A DNA stretch of 64,000 nt from Nipponacmea schrenckii (lineage: Eukaryota; Mollusca; Gastropoda; Lottiidae), in NCBI GenBank assembly GCA_030562195.1, contig JAUJPP010000005.1, forward strand, positions 17,037,106-17,101,105. Reading direction: 5' to 3'. Within the stretch, counting starts at the first letter, position 1. Each line of letters opens with the position of its first letter. Made by a program: the position numbers and the translations under genes. Under the pieces are notes generated by a model. It was not told the origin of the DNA. It saw only the letters and a list, made by a program, of their open reading frames with translations, and searched no databases. Below are positions 1 through 13,700 of this stretch, piece after piece.

Positions 1-1140
1 GTCAAAATTGGCTTGTGAACGCGATAGAGACAACAGTTTTCAATGGATTTGAATGAAACTTGCTGTGATCATTTATGTTGATGAGATCTTTGACAAATTC
101 AAAATAGGCTATTTTTCGATTAATGGTTTTTGAGTTATAAACACTCTACAAGTCACAATTTTTTATGCGATTTTGACGTAACTTGGCATGAGTATTTGTA
201 ATCACCGAATGATGAACCCTATTGAAAGATATTTAGTATTTGTTATTGCCCTTTTTTTATACGCCCACATGATATGGGGGCGTATATTGTCGTCACCCAT
301 GTCCGTCCGTATGTCTGTCAGTCTCAATTCTTGAGTGATTTTGACGTAACTTGGCATGAGTATTTGTAATCACCTCAGGATTAACCCTTTTGAAATTCAG
401 TTAAATTGAAAAATTATTTAGTATCAGCTATTGCCCTTGATTTTGAAAACGCATTCAATTTGTGGCTTGTAAACACTCTACAAAGCACAATTATTGACCC
501 ATTTTGACAAAACTTGTTTAATATCACCAATTGATGAACCCTATTGAAGATCTCATATATATCTAAATATATTTGATACGAATTATTGCTCTTGCTTTAT
601 AAAATGTGTTCGATTTTTTCCTTGTAAACACTCTACAAGTCACAATTCTTGAGCGATTTTGACGTAACTTGGCATGAGTATTTGTAATCACCAAATGATG
701 AACCCTATTGAAAAATATTTAGTATTAGTTATTGCCTTTTTTTGGAAAACTCGTCAAAATTTTTAGCTTGTAAACCCTCTAGAAGGCACAATGATTTACA
801 GAATTTGACAAAATTTGCTGAAATTGTTAATTATCACTCAAGGATGAACCCTATTGAGAACAAGAAATATCACACTATATTTGATTGCCCTTGTTCTTTC
901 AATGATTTCGATTTTTTGGCTCATAAACACTCTGTAAGTCACATTTCTTGACTGATTTAAACAGAACTTGGCATGAGTATGTGGAATCACTGAAGGATGA
1001 ACCCTATTGAAATTCAGATAAATCTTTAAATATTTAATATCAATTATTGCTCTGTTTTTTAAAAGAAGTATATGTTTATTTTATTTTTTTATTCAAAATC
1101 AATGCTGCCAGTGGGCGTATATTACCTTGCCTGGCAAAAT
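1..1140 (+). mobile_element. Pearl/Helentron-like element P1, 5' end outside window
   Basis: Units of about 160 bp carry the recurring phrases TTGTAAACACTCTACAAG, GATTTTGACGTAACTTGG and GAGTTATTGCCCTTG-like text. An internal head (TATACGCCCACAT..., GTCCGTCCGT) lies at about 257-310. The 3' end, with GTGGGCGTATATTACC and CTTGCCTGGCAA, lies at 1104-1138, but the final CTATCTT is missing, so the terminus is eroded. No coding capacity. It sits in the intron before the RRM2 exon. Confidence 0.75.
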
Positions 1141-1517
1141 CTCGCTTCTCACATGGTAAATCCTGTGAAGAGTTCAACACCAGATATCGCATTGCTTGGA
1201 GTTCTACATTGTAAAAATGTCTTATTAGTGAAATTTGAGATAAAATATTAAACAGAGGCCCTATCATTATGTCCCAAATACAAAATTTCACATGGTCTTT
1301 ACAAAGTCCTTTTGATGGCGTGGTTTCGATGCATTTATGTAAAAGTGATTTGATTGGATTATTTGAGATATTCAAGGGCCATTTTTGATTGGACAATATC
1401 AAAATTTTCATCACTTGTATTATCAAAGCTTCAAGAAATATTACCAATGGGTTCAGGATTGGACAATAGGCTCTATGCGCTGCAATCAAGATATTAATTT
1501 ATTCTCTTTTTTTTCAG
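1141..1517. other. Intron sequence before the RRM2 exon
   Basis: Unique sequence. I see no gene or repeat in it apart from the polypyrimidine tract and acceptor of the RRM2 exon. Confidence 0.5.
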
Positions 1518-1779
1518 CCCTTATTTTCCGAGGACTTGATGCCTTAACAACAGAAGAAACCTTGGTACATGCATTAACTCCAGTAACCATGTCGATTAAA
1601 AATGTACGAATAATGAGAGACAAGGCTACAAGTACATCACGAGGTTATGGCTTTGTAGAATTTGATTCTGTTGCCGAGGCAACCAAAATATTAGAGACCT
1701 TGACCTCATCCAAGTCTGCTTTTGAAGTTGACGGAAAGCTGATTATTGTGGCTTATGCTAAAAATACTTTTTCCACAGT
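1518..1779 (+). CDS. RBM5/RBM10: RBM5/10 exon: second RRM
   Basis: A polypyrimidine-AG acceptor ends at 1517 and a GTAAGTG donor starts at 1780. It encodes a whole RRM: the beta-1 strand LIFRGLDAL corresponds to RNP2, and GYGFVEF (residues RGYGFVEF in the exon) to RNP1. The family's RNP1 aromatic residues are kept, so RNA binding is expected. The last two bases pair with the first base of the next exon to make a valine codon. Confidence 0.93.
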
Positions 1780-4700
1780 GTAAGTGAAGCTTCGTTTTCT
1801 CCAGTTATTGAGTCATTTTTATACGCCCACATGAAATGGGGGGCGTATATTGTCGTCACCCACATCCGTCCGTCCGTCCGTCCACAATTGCTCGTAAACA
1901 CTCTACACGGTGTAATTCTTGACGGATTTAGATGAAACTTAATATGAGTGTTTATGATCACGCAAGGATGAACCCTATTGAAAATCAGCAAAATCGGAAA
2001 AAAAAATTGGTATGAGTTCGTGCCCTTGTTCTTGAATGGCTCGTAAACACTCTACAACGTGCAATTCTTGACCGATTTTGATGAAACTTGGTGTGAGAGT
2101 ATGTTATAACTCAAGGATAAACCCTATCGAAAATCAGCGAAATCGAAAAACATTTAGTATGAGTTATTGCCCTTGTTCTTGAAAATGCATTCAATTTTAG
2201 CTTGTAAACACTCTTGAGAGAACAATTTTTAATGGATTTTAGTGAAACTTGGCCTGAGTATTTGTTATCACACGAGGATGAAGCCTATTGAAAACAAGTC
2301 AAATCGAAAAAAAATTAATATCAGTTATTGCCCTTGTTTTTATACGCCCACATGAAATGGGGGGCGTATATTGTCGTCACCCACATCCGTCCGTCCGTCC
2401 GTCTGTCCGTCCGTCCGTCCGTCCACAATTGCTTGTAAACACTCTACACGGTGTAATTCTTGACGGATTTAGATGAAACTTAATATGAGTGTTTATGATC
2501 ACGCAAGGATGAACCCTATTGAAAATCAGCGAAATCGGAAAAAAATTAGTATGAGTTTGTGCCCTTGTTCTTGAATGGCTCGTAAACACTCTACAACGTG
2601 CAATTCTTGACTGATTTTGATGAAACTTGGTGTGAGAGTATGTTATAACTCAAGGATAAACCCTATCGAAAATCAGCGAAAATCGAAAAACATTTAGTAT
2701 GAGTTATTGCCCTTGTCCTTGAAAACGCGTTCAATTTTAGCTTGTAAACACTCTTAAGAGAACAATTTTTAATGGATTTTAATGAAACTTGGCCTGAGTA
2801 ATTGTTATCACCCAAGGATGAAGCCTATTGGATACCAGTCTAATCGAAAAAAAATTAATATCAGTTATTGCCCTTGTTTTTGAAAAACGCGTTCAATTTT
2901 TAGCTTGTAAACACTCTACAAAGCACAGTTATTGACCGATTTTGACGAAACTTGCTGAAATTGTTTAATATCACCCAAGAATGAACCCTTTTGAAAATAG
3001 CACATATCGAAATATATTTAATAGGAATTATTGCCCTTGTTCTATAAAATGTGTTGGATTTTTACCTTGTAAACACTCTACAAGTCACAATTCTTGAGCG
3101 ATTTTGACATAACTTGGCATGAGTATTTTTAATCACCTAAGGATGAACCCTATTGAAATTCAATTAAATCGAAAAATAATTAGTATCAGTTATTGCCCTT
3201 GTGTTTGAAAACGCGTTCAATTTTAGCTTGTAAACACTCTAGAAAGAACAATTCTTAATGGATTTTGATAAAACTTGGCTTGAGTATTTGTTTTTACCCA
3301 AGGATGAACCTTTTTGAAAATCAAATAAATCGAAATATATTTAGTGTCAGTTATTGCCCTTGTGTTTGAAAACGGGTTTAACTTTTTGGCTAATAAACAC
3401 TCTAGAAGGTACAATTCATGACCAATGTTGACAAAACTCACTGAAATTGAAGGATATCGCAAGGGATGAGCCTAATTGAAAATTAAAAATATCAAAATAT
3501 ATCTAATATGAATTATTGCCCTTGTTCTTTTAAACGCATTCGATTTTTGTCTCGTAAACACTCTACATGGCACAATTCTTGATGGATTTCGATGAAACTT
3601 GGTGTGAGAGTGTGTTATAACTCAAGGATGAACCCCATTGAAAATCAGCGAAATCGAAAAAAATTTTAGTATGAGTTACTGCCCTCGTTCTTAAAAACTC
3701 ATTCAATTTTAGCTTGTAAACATTCTAGAAAGAACTATTCTTAATGGATTTTGATTAACTTTGGCTTGAGTATTTGTTTTTACACAAGGATGAACCCTTT
3801 TATAAATCAAATAAATAGAAATATTTAGTGTCAGTTATAGCCCTTGTTCTTGAAAACGCGTTCAATTTTAGCTTGTAAACACTCTAGAAAGAACAATTTT
3901 TAATGGATTTTGATGTAACTTTGCTGGAGTATTTGTTGTCTCCCAAGGATGAACCCTATTGAAAATCGAAAAATATTTAGTAGAAGTTAATGAACTTGTT
4001 TTTGAAAACGCCTTCAATTTAAGTCGTAAACACTCTAGAAAGAACAATTTTGAATTGATTTTGATGAAACTTGGCTTTAGTATTTGTTTTCCTCCACTTA
4101 TTGTAACCTTACTGAAAAGTTTTTATTTGAAATAAATGCTGCCAGTGGGCGTATATTACCTTGCCTGGCAAGCTATCTTGGAAGATAATCTCACTGTTAA
4201 AATAGTGCTCAACATCAATTGTAGAAATAGAAATAAACAGAACCTGAAACATCTTGTAACTTATAAGTTTTATGCTATCTTTAGACAACTAACCTATTAC
4301 AGTCTACTAGCAATAGATTCTGATTTAATATTTCTAAATAAAAATATTAAATATTCAAAATATTTTTTATTTATGCAAAATATATATATATATTCTCAAA
4401 GTCCTTATTGAAAAATGTTGATTTTCCAATGACTCTATTTATATTTTCTTTCAGTATGATGACTCAAAATCAATATATGGCACAAGCAGTAAGTTGAATT
4501 CATTGTTTCATTGCCTGTAAATTGGTATGTTATATTGGAACATACTACGGTAATGTAAACTTACAAAAGGAATACAAATCTGAGTAATATTCTTGTACAT
4601 GGTAGATTAGATCCCCCTTTCATTATCTCCCTGAAATATTTGCTTTGTATAATTTGATCATAAGTTTATCTTCTAAATCTCTCCAGAAGTAGATAATTTT

Positions 4701-7700
4701 TTATACGCCCACATGAAATGGGGTGGCGTATATTGTCGTCACCCACGTCCGTCCGTCTGTCTGTCGGTCCGTCTGTCCATCCGTCCGTCTGTCTACAATT
4801 GCTCGTAAACACTATACAAGGTGCCATTCCTGACGGATTTAATTGAAACTTTATATGAGTGTTTATAATCACGCAAGGATGAACCCTATTGAAAATCAGC
4901 GAAATCGGAAAAAATTTAGTATGAGTTTTTGCCCTTGTTCTTGAATGTCTCGTAAACACTCTACAATGTGCAATTCTTTACTGATTTTGATGAAACTTGG
5001 TGTGAGAGTATGTTATAACTCAAGGATAAACCCTATTGAAAATCAGCAAAATCAAAAAACATTTAGTATGAGTTATTGCCCTTGTTCTTGAAAACGCGTT
5101 CAATTTTAGCTTGTAAACATTCTTGAGAGAACAATTCTTAATGGATTATGATGAATTTTGGCTTGAGTATTTGTTTTCACCCAAGGAACCTATTGAAAAC
5201 CAGTAAAATCATAAAAAATTTAATATCAGTTATTGCCCTTGTTTTTGAAAACACGTTCAATTTTTGGCTTTATAACACTCTACAAAGCACAGTTTGTGAC
5301 TGATTTTGACAAAACTTGTTGAAATTGTTTAATATCACCCAAGGATGAACCCTTTTGAAAATAGAAAATATCAAAGGATATTTGATTCGAATTATTGCCC
5401 TTGTTCTATAAAATGTGTTGGATTTTTGCTTTGTAAGCACTCTACAAGTCACAATTGTTGAGTGATTTTGAAGTAACTTGGCATGATTATTTGTAATCAC
5501 CTAAGGATGAACCCTATTGAAAAATATTTAGTGTTAGTTATTGTCTTTTTTATACGCCCACACATAAATGTGGGCGTATATTGTAGTCGCCCCTGTCTGT
5601 CTGTCTGTCTGTCCACAATTGTTGTGAACACGATAGAGACCACATTTCTTGATGGATTTTGACCAAATTTGGTGAGTGTGTTTGTTATAACCCAAGGAAA
5701 AAGCCTATTGAAAATCAGACCAATCGAAAATATTCAATGAGTTATTGCCCTTGTTTTTGAAAATGTGTTGTGAACACGATTAAGAGTGTGTTTCTTGATG
5801 GATTTTGATGAAATTTGGTGTGATTGCTTGTTATTACTTAAGGATGAGGCCTATTGAAAATCAGACAAATCGAAAAATAAATTGATGAGTTATTACGTAT
5901 TTCGACTTTGGCGAAAACGTATTGTAATCGTTCGGATTATTTTATTTTTTTTTTTTTTTTTTTTTGTAATTCTTGGATGAGTTTGCAGACAAACTGGTAA
6001 AAGGTGCAGAAATTCTAAATCTACAGTTGATCTTAGAATGATTTCTATTATCAAATAAAACAAAACCGGAAGTTCTATCTCTGACAGGAAGTGAGAACCG
6101 GAAGTTCAGGTTTTTTTGCTTTAGCAAGTTTATTTTCAGTTCGATTTTGACCGGATTTTCAGATTTGAAAACTTCAATTTATTTGTCAACTAACAATTAT
6201 AGGTTTTATGCAATTAGGTTAAATATTTTACCCACGATTTGCAATTCAATATTCAAGGGTCATCGGCAAAAATTTCAGACCGTGATTTCTCCTTTAATAT
6301 AAATGGTAAAATTTTGAAACTTTACCAGTTGATAGGCGATATGTTTATAATTTTTGAAAAAATGTGAAAAAAAAAATTCCACTTCCGGTTTAGCCTCAAA
6401 TGACGTAATTACGTAACTTCCGGTCTATAACTGCTAGGTGAAAAGTGAAAACTGTTTTATAAATAACTTGTCAATAGTAATTGATTTGACCTAAATAATT
6501 AGGTCAAGCTGCCATATCGGCCGCCATTTTGAATTTTCGTTACAATTCTTAAATCCGAAATTCAGACACTACTGATAGACCGATTTTGATGAAATTTAGC
6601 ACATAGATACAATGGATCATTATCTACCTTTTCTTGGAGACCGATTTTCAAATTTCGTATTTTTTTTCGAATTATTTAAATTTCGATTTTTTCAAAATTA
6701 GGTCACTTTAACGGGTACGGAAGGTGTGACCCACTTAATCTATGACCTTGAAAATTAGGTCAAATAAAATTCAATATATTGTCTACGAGTAGATATTTTT
6801 TAATTTGGCTTACTTAAAAAATTCATAGAGATAAGTGTACTTAAATACAGCAAAAATTGATAATTTTCATATTTTCGCCATCATTAACCGTTACGGAAGG
6901 TGTGACCTAATTATTTTATGACTTTGAAAACTAGGTCAAATGATATTCAATATATTGTCTAGATGTAGGTAATTGCAAATTTAGCCTACATAATATTTTA
7001 AGGCTCTCGAAATACGTTCATAATTGTAAGCAATTCTAGTTGCTCTTGTTCTTGAAAACACATTCATTTTGCGTCAAAAATGTGTTGTGGACATTATAGA
7101 GTGATGGTTTCTGGATGGATTTTGACCAATTTCGGTGTGTGTGTTTGTAATCATCCAAGGATGAAGCCTGTCTGTCCGTCTGTTTGTCTGTCTGTCCGTC
7201 TGCCTGTCTGTCTGTCCGTCTTCCTGTCTGTCTACCTGTCCACAATTGTTGTGAACACGATAGAGACCACATTTCCTGATGGATTTTAATGAAACCTGGA
7301 ATGAGTCTTTGTAATGACCCAAGGATGAAGCCTATCGAAAATGAAACCAATCGAAAAATATTTACTATGAGTTATTGCCCTTGTCCTAAAATTCCTTGTG
7401 AAAACGATAGGGAGCCGGGTTCTTGATGAAACTTGGTGTGAGTGTTTGTTATAACTCGAGGATAGACCCTATTGAAAATCAGACTAATCAAAAAATATTT
7501 ATTGAGTTATTGCCCTTGTTCTTTAAAACGTGTTCACTTTATCAGCCTCTTTGTAGACTTGATAGAGATCTGGTTTCTTGATAGATTTTGACAAAGCATG
7601 ATTTGAGCCTTTTGAATTACCCAAAGAAGAAACCGAAAAATATTTACTTTGAGTTATTGACTTTGTCCAGAAATTTCTTGTGAATACGATAGGAATTTGT

Positions 7701-10700
7701 GTTCTTGATGTGTTTTGATGAAAGTTGGTGTATTTGTAACATCCTAAGGATGTACCCTATTCAAAGCCAGGCAAATCGAACATATCTAATAGAGTTATTG
7801 TTCTTTAAAACGTGTTAAATTTATTGTTTACAAGACAGAGAGGGCTGGTTTCTTCATGAAATTTGATGAAACTTAGTATGAGCCTTTGATAAGACACACA
7901 AAGAATACTTTCAGTAAAGATTGTGCCTTATGGCCCTAGCTCAATTTTTTGTGAATGTTATTTTCTTTGTATGATATTGTGGTTTGCAAATATTGTGTTT
8001 TCAATTTGAGTAGCTTCCCTTGAAAGAAAATGGGGGGGTCTTTGAAATAATGAGAGTAGATGAGTAAGTTATATCTATTGATTTATGGGCCATTCTATCA
8101 CATTTAAACTTCAACAAATCACCAAGTAAGCCCAGGCTTGCCATTTTATCAGATCACTTGTAAAATATTGCATTAACTGATACCTCTTGTCCACCACCCG
8201 AATAACTAAGGCTGCCAATGGTGGGCATATTACGATGGGCCATCGCTATATTTTTAGAAAACTCGTCAAAATTTTTAGCTTGTAAACCCTCTAGAAGGCA
8301 CAATGATTTACAGAATTTGACAAAATTTGCTGAAATTGTTAATTATCACTCAAGGATGAACCCTATTGAAAACAAGAAATATCACATAATATTTGATTGC
8401 CCCTGTTCTTTCAAATGATTTCGATTTTTTGGCTCATAAACACTCTATTTCTTGACTGATTTAAAGGGAACTTGGCATTAGTATGTGGAATCACCTAAGG
8501 ATGAACCCTATTGAAAATCAGATAAATCTTAAAATGTTTAATATCAATTAATGCACTGAAAAGAAGTATATGTATATTTTTTTTTTTATTCAAATTCAAT
8601 GCTGCGATTTGGCGTATATTACCTGGCTTGGCAAGCTATCTTTATCAATTGATGTATACTGAAATTCGTAGCATAGTCTCTACTTGTGACCTAGGCAGTG
8701 CTTTTATAGGAGAGCATCTCTTGTAACACCCACATTTAACCCAACCTAATAAGAAGAAAAAAAAGATTTCTCTACAATTGCTCATTGTAATCAGTAACTG
8801 ATTGGTTAGCAGTACTGTTATTAAACAGAGCTTGGTTGAAAATGTGTTAGATTTCAATGAAGGAAAAAAGTCCTCAAAATTCGTTTTGTGTTATTGACTG
8901 TTGTAGTTTCTCTTATAGTTGTCAATAATAATTTCTGATATTTTCTAGGGCAGTAAACCTGGGTACAGTACTCCATCACAACGTCCTGATCAACAATATG
9001 ATTATAGTCAGTATTATAATACACCAAATACAGGTACGTTTACTCTCTAATATTTAGTGTTTACTCATATATACTTTCATAACAGCCATCAGAGAACAAA
9101 GGTATATTGAGGAACTCTTAACTTTTATTGGAATTTTCAGTATTTGTTGTATTGAAAAAGAAATTGCTAAACACTACTTCTTAGAATGGACATACAATTT
9201 GAATTCTCCAACTGTACAACTACCATTGGACTTGCCTTATGTCATAACTAAACAACAGAATCAATATAAAATCAGAAAAATCCATTAAATCCATACAACT
9301 TATTATTATTGAAATACGCCAACAATTATTTAGATTGTGGATTTAAATTAGATTAGGATCTTTGACAAATATTCAGTTACTAGCACTTATTCCAAGCTTC
9401 GCCCAGGGTTATTTACCAGTCACTTGAATAATATTTCAAGCCCACGATATTTCTTTTAATTCAATGCATGAGTAGTTGGTAGTGAAAAAACATTCAGTTC
9501 TTAAAAGTTAAAAATATCGGCGCCGAATATTTGAGAGGCATTCTATTAGTTTTATATTGTGGATATGGTTATCCAAAAATGAAGCCTATTGAAAACCAGT
9601 TAAGGAGGTTGGAGCGAAAAACAATTTGTCATTGGCCTTCACGTACATAACCCATTTCAATCGATGGTAATTGATTAAAAGAAATATCGTGGGCATTATA
9701 TATTATTATATATATAATATTTTTATACACCCACATCCGTCCGTCGGTCCGTCAGCCTGTCTGTCCGTCCGTCCGTCCATCCACAATTGCTCGTAAACAC
9801 TCTACAAGGTGCAATTCTTGATGGATTTAATTGAAACTTTATATGAGTGTTTATGATCACTCAAGAATGAACCCTATTTAAAATCAGCGAAATCGGAAAA
9901 AATTTAGTATGAGTTTTTGCCCATGTTCTTGAATGGCTCGTAAACACTCTTCAATGTGCAATTCTTGCCTGATTTTGATGAAACTTGGTGTGAGAGTATG
10001 TTATAACTCAAGGATAAACCCTATTGAAAATCAGCGAAATCGAAAAACATTTAGTATGAGTTATTGCCTTTGTTCTTGAAAAAGCGTTCAATTTTAGCTT
10101 GTAAACACTCTTGAGAGAACAATTCTGAATGGATTTTGATGAAACTTGGCTTGAGTATTTGTTATCACCCAAGGATGAAGCCTATTGAAAACCAGTAAAA
10201 TCGAAAAAAATTTAATATCAGTTATTGCCCTTGTTTTTGAAAACGCGTTTTTGGCTTTAAAACACTCTACAAAGCACAGTTATTGTCTGATTTTTATACG
10301 CCCACATGAAATGGGGGGGCGTATATTGTCATCACCCATGTCCGTTCGTCCATCCGTCGGTTCGTCCATCGGTCCATCCGTCTGTCCACAATTACTGGTA
10401 AACACTCTACAAGGTGCAATTCTTGACGGATTTTGATGAAACTTGATATGAGTGTTAATGATCACGCAAGGATGAACCCTATTGAAAATCAGCGAAATCG
10501 GAAAAAATTTAGTATGAGTTCTTGCCCTTGCTCTTGAGTGGCTCGTAAACACTCTACAACATGCAATTCTTTACTGATTTTGTTGAAACTTGGTGTGAGA
10601 GTTTGTTTTAACTCAAGGATAAACCCTATTGAAAATCAGCGAAATCGTAAAACATTTAGTATGAGTTATTGCCCTTGTTCTTGAAAATGCGTTCAATTTT

Positions 10701-13700
10701 AGCTTGTAAACACTCTAGAGAGAACAATTCTTAATGGATTTTGATGAAACTTGGCTTGATTATTTGTTATCACCCAAGGATGAAGCCTATAGAAAACCAG
10801 TTAAGGAGGTTGGAGCGAATAACCTTATTAAATTAGAAGTTGCTAATTTTTTGGCATGGTGGTAGCTTAAAGTATCAGTATTGAGAAAATGCAAAATTCA
10901 GCATAGGTCACCGACTTATTTTTTGAGATAGAGGGCGTTATTTCTGTAGGGGTCGGGCACAATACTTGCTCTACTTCTGACTCTCAATTCACAGTGTTTT
11001 TACACTTCTATAGTATTGATTTTTGCAAAAAAACAACATAATGTGATTCCAGACATTTCAGTAATACTTTGGTATCAGCAATATGCTAAAATACAAATTT
11101 TCAGGCCGGTTAGTAATTAAGCTTCCAGAGACACTCAAAGACCTATAACTTGCTTATCATAAATTAAAATCTGTAAATTTTTTCAACTTTATGTACTCAA
11201 TTATATAAGAAATCATGTAAGCCCAAAAAATTAGGGGGTCACCGAACTCATTCTCTGAAAAATCGGGACTGAAGAGGGGTGGGGTCCAACAAGATAATGA
11301 GCTAAAGGGAGATAACTCTTTCAGTTCATTACTTTTTATACGCCCACATGGAAATGTGGACGTATATTGCTGTCGCCCCTGTCCGTCTGTCGGTCCATCC
11401 GTCGGTCCGTCCACATTGGTTGTATCCACGATAGAGGCTACAGTTTTTATCCGATCTTCGTGAAACTTGGTATACATATATATATTGATGATATCTTGGT
11501 CAAGTTCGAAAATGGAAATTATCGCATGAACGGTTTTTGAATTATTGCACTTGATTTAGTAAAAATGCGTCAAATTTGGGTTGTATCCACAATAGAGACT
11601 ACAGTTTTATCCGATCTTAATGAAACTTGGTATACATGTATATATTGATGATATCTCTGTCAAGTTCAAAAATGTAAATTATCGAATGAAAGGTTTTTGA
11701 GTTATTGCCCTTGACTTAGTAAAAACGCGCCAAATTAGGGTTGTATCCACAATAGAGGCTAGAGTTTTTATCCGATCTTAATGAAACTTGGTATACATGT
11801 ATATATTGATATCTCGGTCAAGTTCGAAAATGGAAATTATTGCGTGAACGGTTTTTGAGTTATCGCCCTTGACTTAGTAAAAACGCGTCAAATTTGGGTT
11901 GTATCCACAATAGAGGCTACAGTTTTTATCCGATCTAAATGAAACTTGGTATACATGTATATATTGATGATATCTCGGTCAAATTCAAAAATGTAAATTA
12001 TCGAATCAATGGATTTTGAGTTATTGCCTTTGACTTAGTAAAAAAGCATCAAATTTGGGTTGTATCCACGATAGAGGCTACAGTTTTTAACCGATCCTAA
12101 TGAAACTTGGTATACATGTATATATTAAGGATATCTCGGTCAAGTTCGAAAATGGAAATTATCGAATGAACGGGTTTTGAGTTATTGCCCTTGACTTAGT
12201 AAAAACACGTCAAATTTGGGTTGTATCGAAGATGGAGGCTAAAGTTTTTATCCAATCTTAATGAAACTTGGTATGCATGTATGGAAATTATCGAATGAAC
12301 AGATTTTTATACGCCCACGTGAATATGTGGACGTATATTGTTGTTGCCCCTGTCCGTCTTCGGTCTGTCGGTCCGTCAACATTTGTTGTAGACACTATAG
12401 AAGCTACAATTGTCTATGGATTTTAATGAAACTTAGTATGAGCATTGGTATTGATAAGATGGCAGTCAAGTTCGATTTGGACAAATTTTCGATAAACGGT
12501 TTTTGAGTTATTGCCCCTGCCTCTATATTTGTTGTAGACACAATAGAAGCTACAATTTTAAATGGATTTTAATGAAACTTAGTGTGAGCATTGGAATTGA
12601 TAAGATGGCGGTCAACTTCGAATTTGAAGATTTTTTGATGAACTGTTTTTGAGCTATTGTCGTTGACATCACGTCAAAATTTATTGTTGATGCAATAGAA
12701 GCTACAATTTTCAATGCATTTGAATGAAACTTGGTATGAGCATTGGAATTGATAAGGCGGTGGTCATGTTCAAATTTGACGATTTTTGATGAATATTTTA
12801 CGAGTAATTGCCCTTGACTAAGTAAAATTGCATAAAAATTCATTTTCTGTAGACACTATAGAAGCTACAATTATCTATGGATTTTAATAAAACTTGGTAT
12901 GAGCATTGGAATTGATAAGACGGCAGTCAAGTTCGATTTGGACGATTTTGCGATAAACAGTTTTGGAGTTATGACCCCTGCCTCTATATTTGTTGAAGAC
13001 AAAATAGAAGCTACAATTTTCAATGGATTTTGATGAAACTTGGTGTGAGCATTGGAATTAAGAAGACAACAGTCGAGTTTGAATTTGGCAATTTTTTGGA
13101 TAAACAGTTTTTGAGTTATTGCCCTTGACGTAGTAAAATCTTGTCAAAATTTTAGTTTCGATGCAATAAATCCTCAAATTTTCAGAGGATTTTCATGAAA
13201 CTTGGTGTGAGCATTGGAATTGATTAGACCTCAGTCAAGTTTGAATTTGACAGTTTTTCAATGAACTGTTTTAAGTTATTGCCCTTGACTTTGTGAAATT
13301 GCGTCAAGATTCTATTGTGGTTTCAATAAGAAGCTTTAATTTTCAAAAGATTTTGATGGAACTTGGTGTAAGCATCAGAATAGATAAGACATTAGTCAAG
13401 TTTGAATTTCCGACTATTTTAATGAATGGTTTTTTATTTATTGCCCTTGACTTAGTAATATTGCGTCAAAAATATTTGTGGGTGCAAAAGAAGCTACAAT
13501 TTTTTAATAGATTTGATGAAACTTGGTATGAGTATTGAAATAGATACGATGGTGGTCAAGTTTTAATTTGACGATTTTCCATGAACAGTTTTTGAGTCTT
13601 TGCCCTTGACTTCAATATCCATTTAGTGAATGTTTTTGAGTCATTGCTCAATTTATTTTTTCAAATTCAATGCTGCCAGTGGGCATATGTTACCTTGCCT

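Larger units (their letters stand above)
4697..8640 (+). mobile_element. Pearl/Helentron-like element P3a (outer, split)
   Basis: The outer element starts with a T-rich head and GTCC/GTCT microsatellite at 4697-4800 and has cores to 5545. It resumes at 8250 with the expected next words of the core (TTTTTAGAAAACTCGTC, compare 737-760) and ends with a degenerate GGCAAGCTATCTT at 8631-8643. The middle, 5546-8249, is a second element inserted into it. Confidence 0.75.

Noticed and set aside
1076..1489. 137-codon minus-strand frame overlapping a repeat end and intron
   Set aside because: No recognisable domain; it covers a pearl-like end and intron sequence opposite the RBM5/10 gene.
2288..2476. 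Frames rich in PSVRPSVRP or [11 protein letters not shown] as repeat proteins
   Set aside because: Direct translation of the (CCGT)n microsatellite in pearl-like heads.
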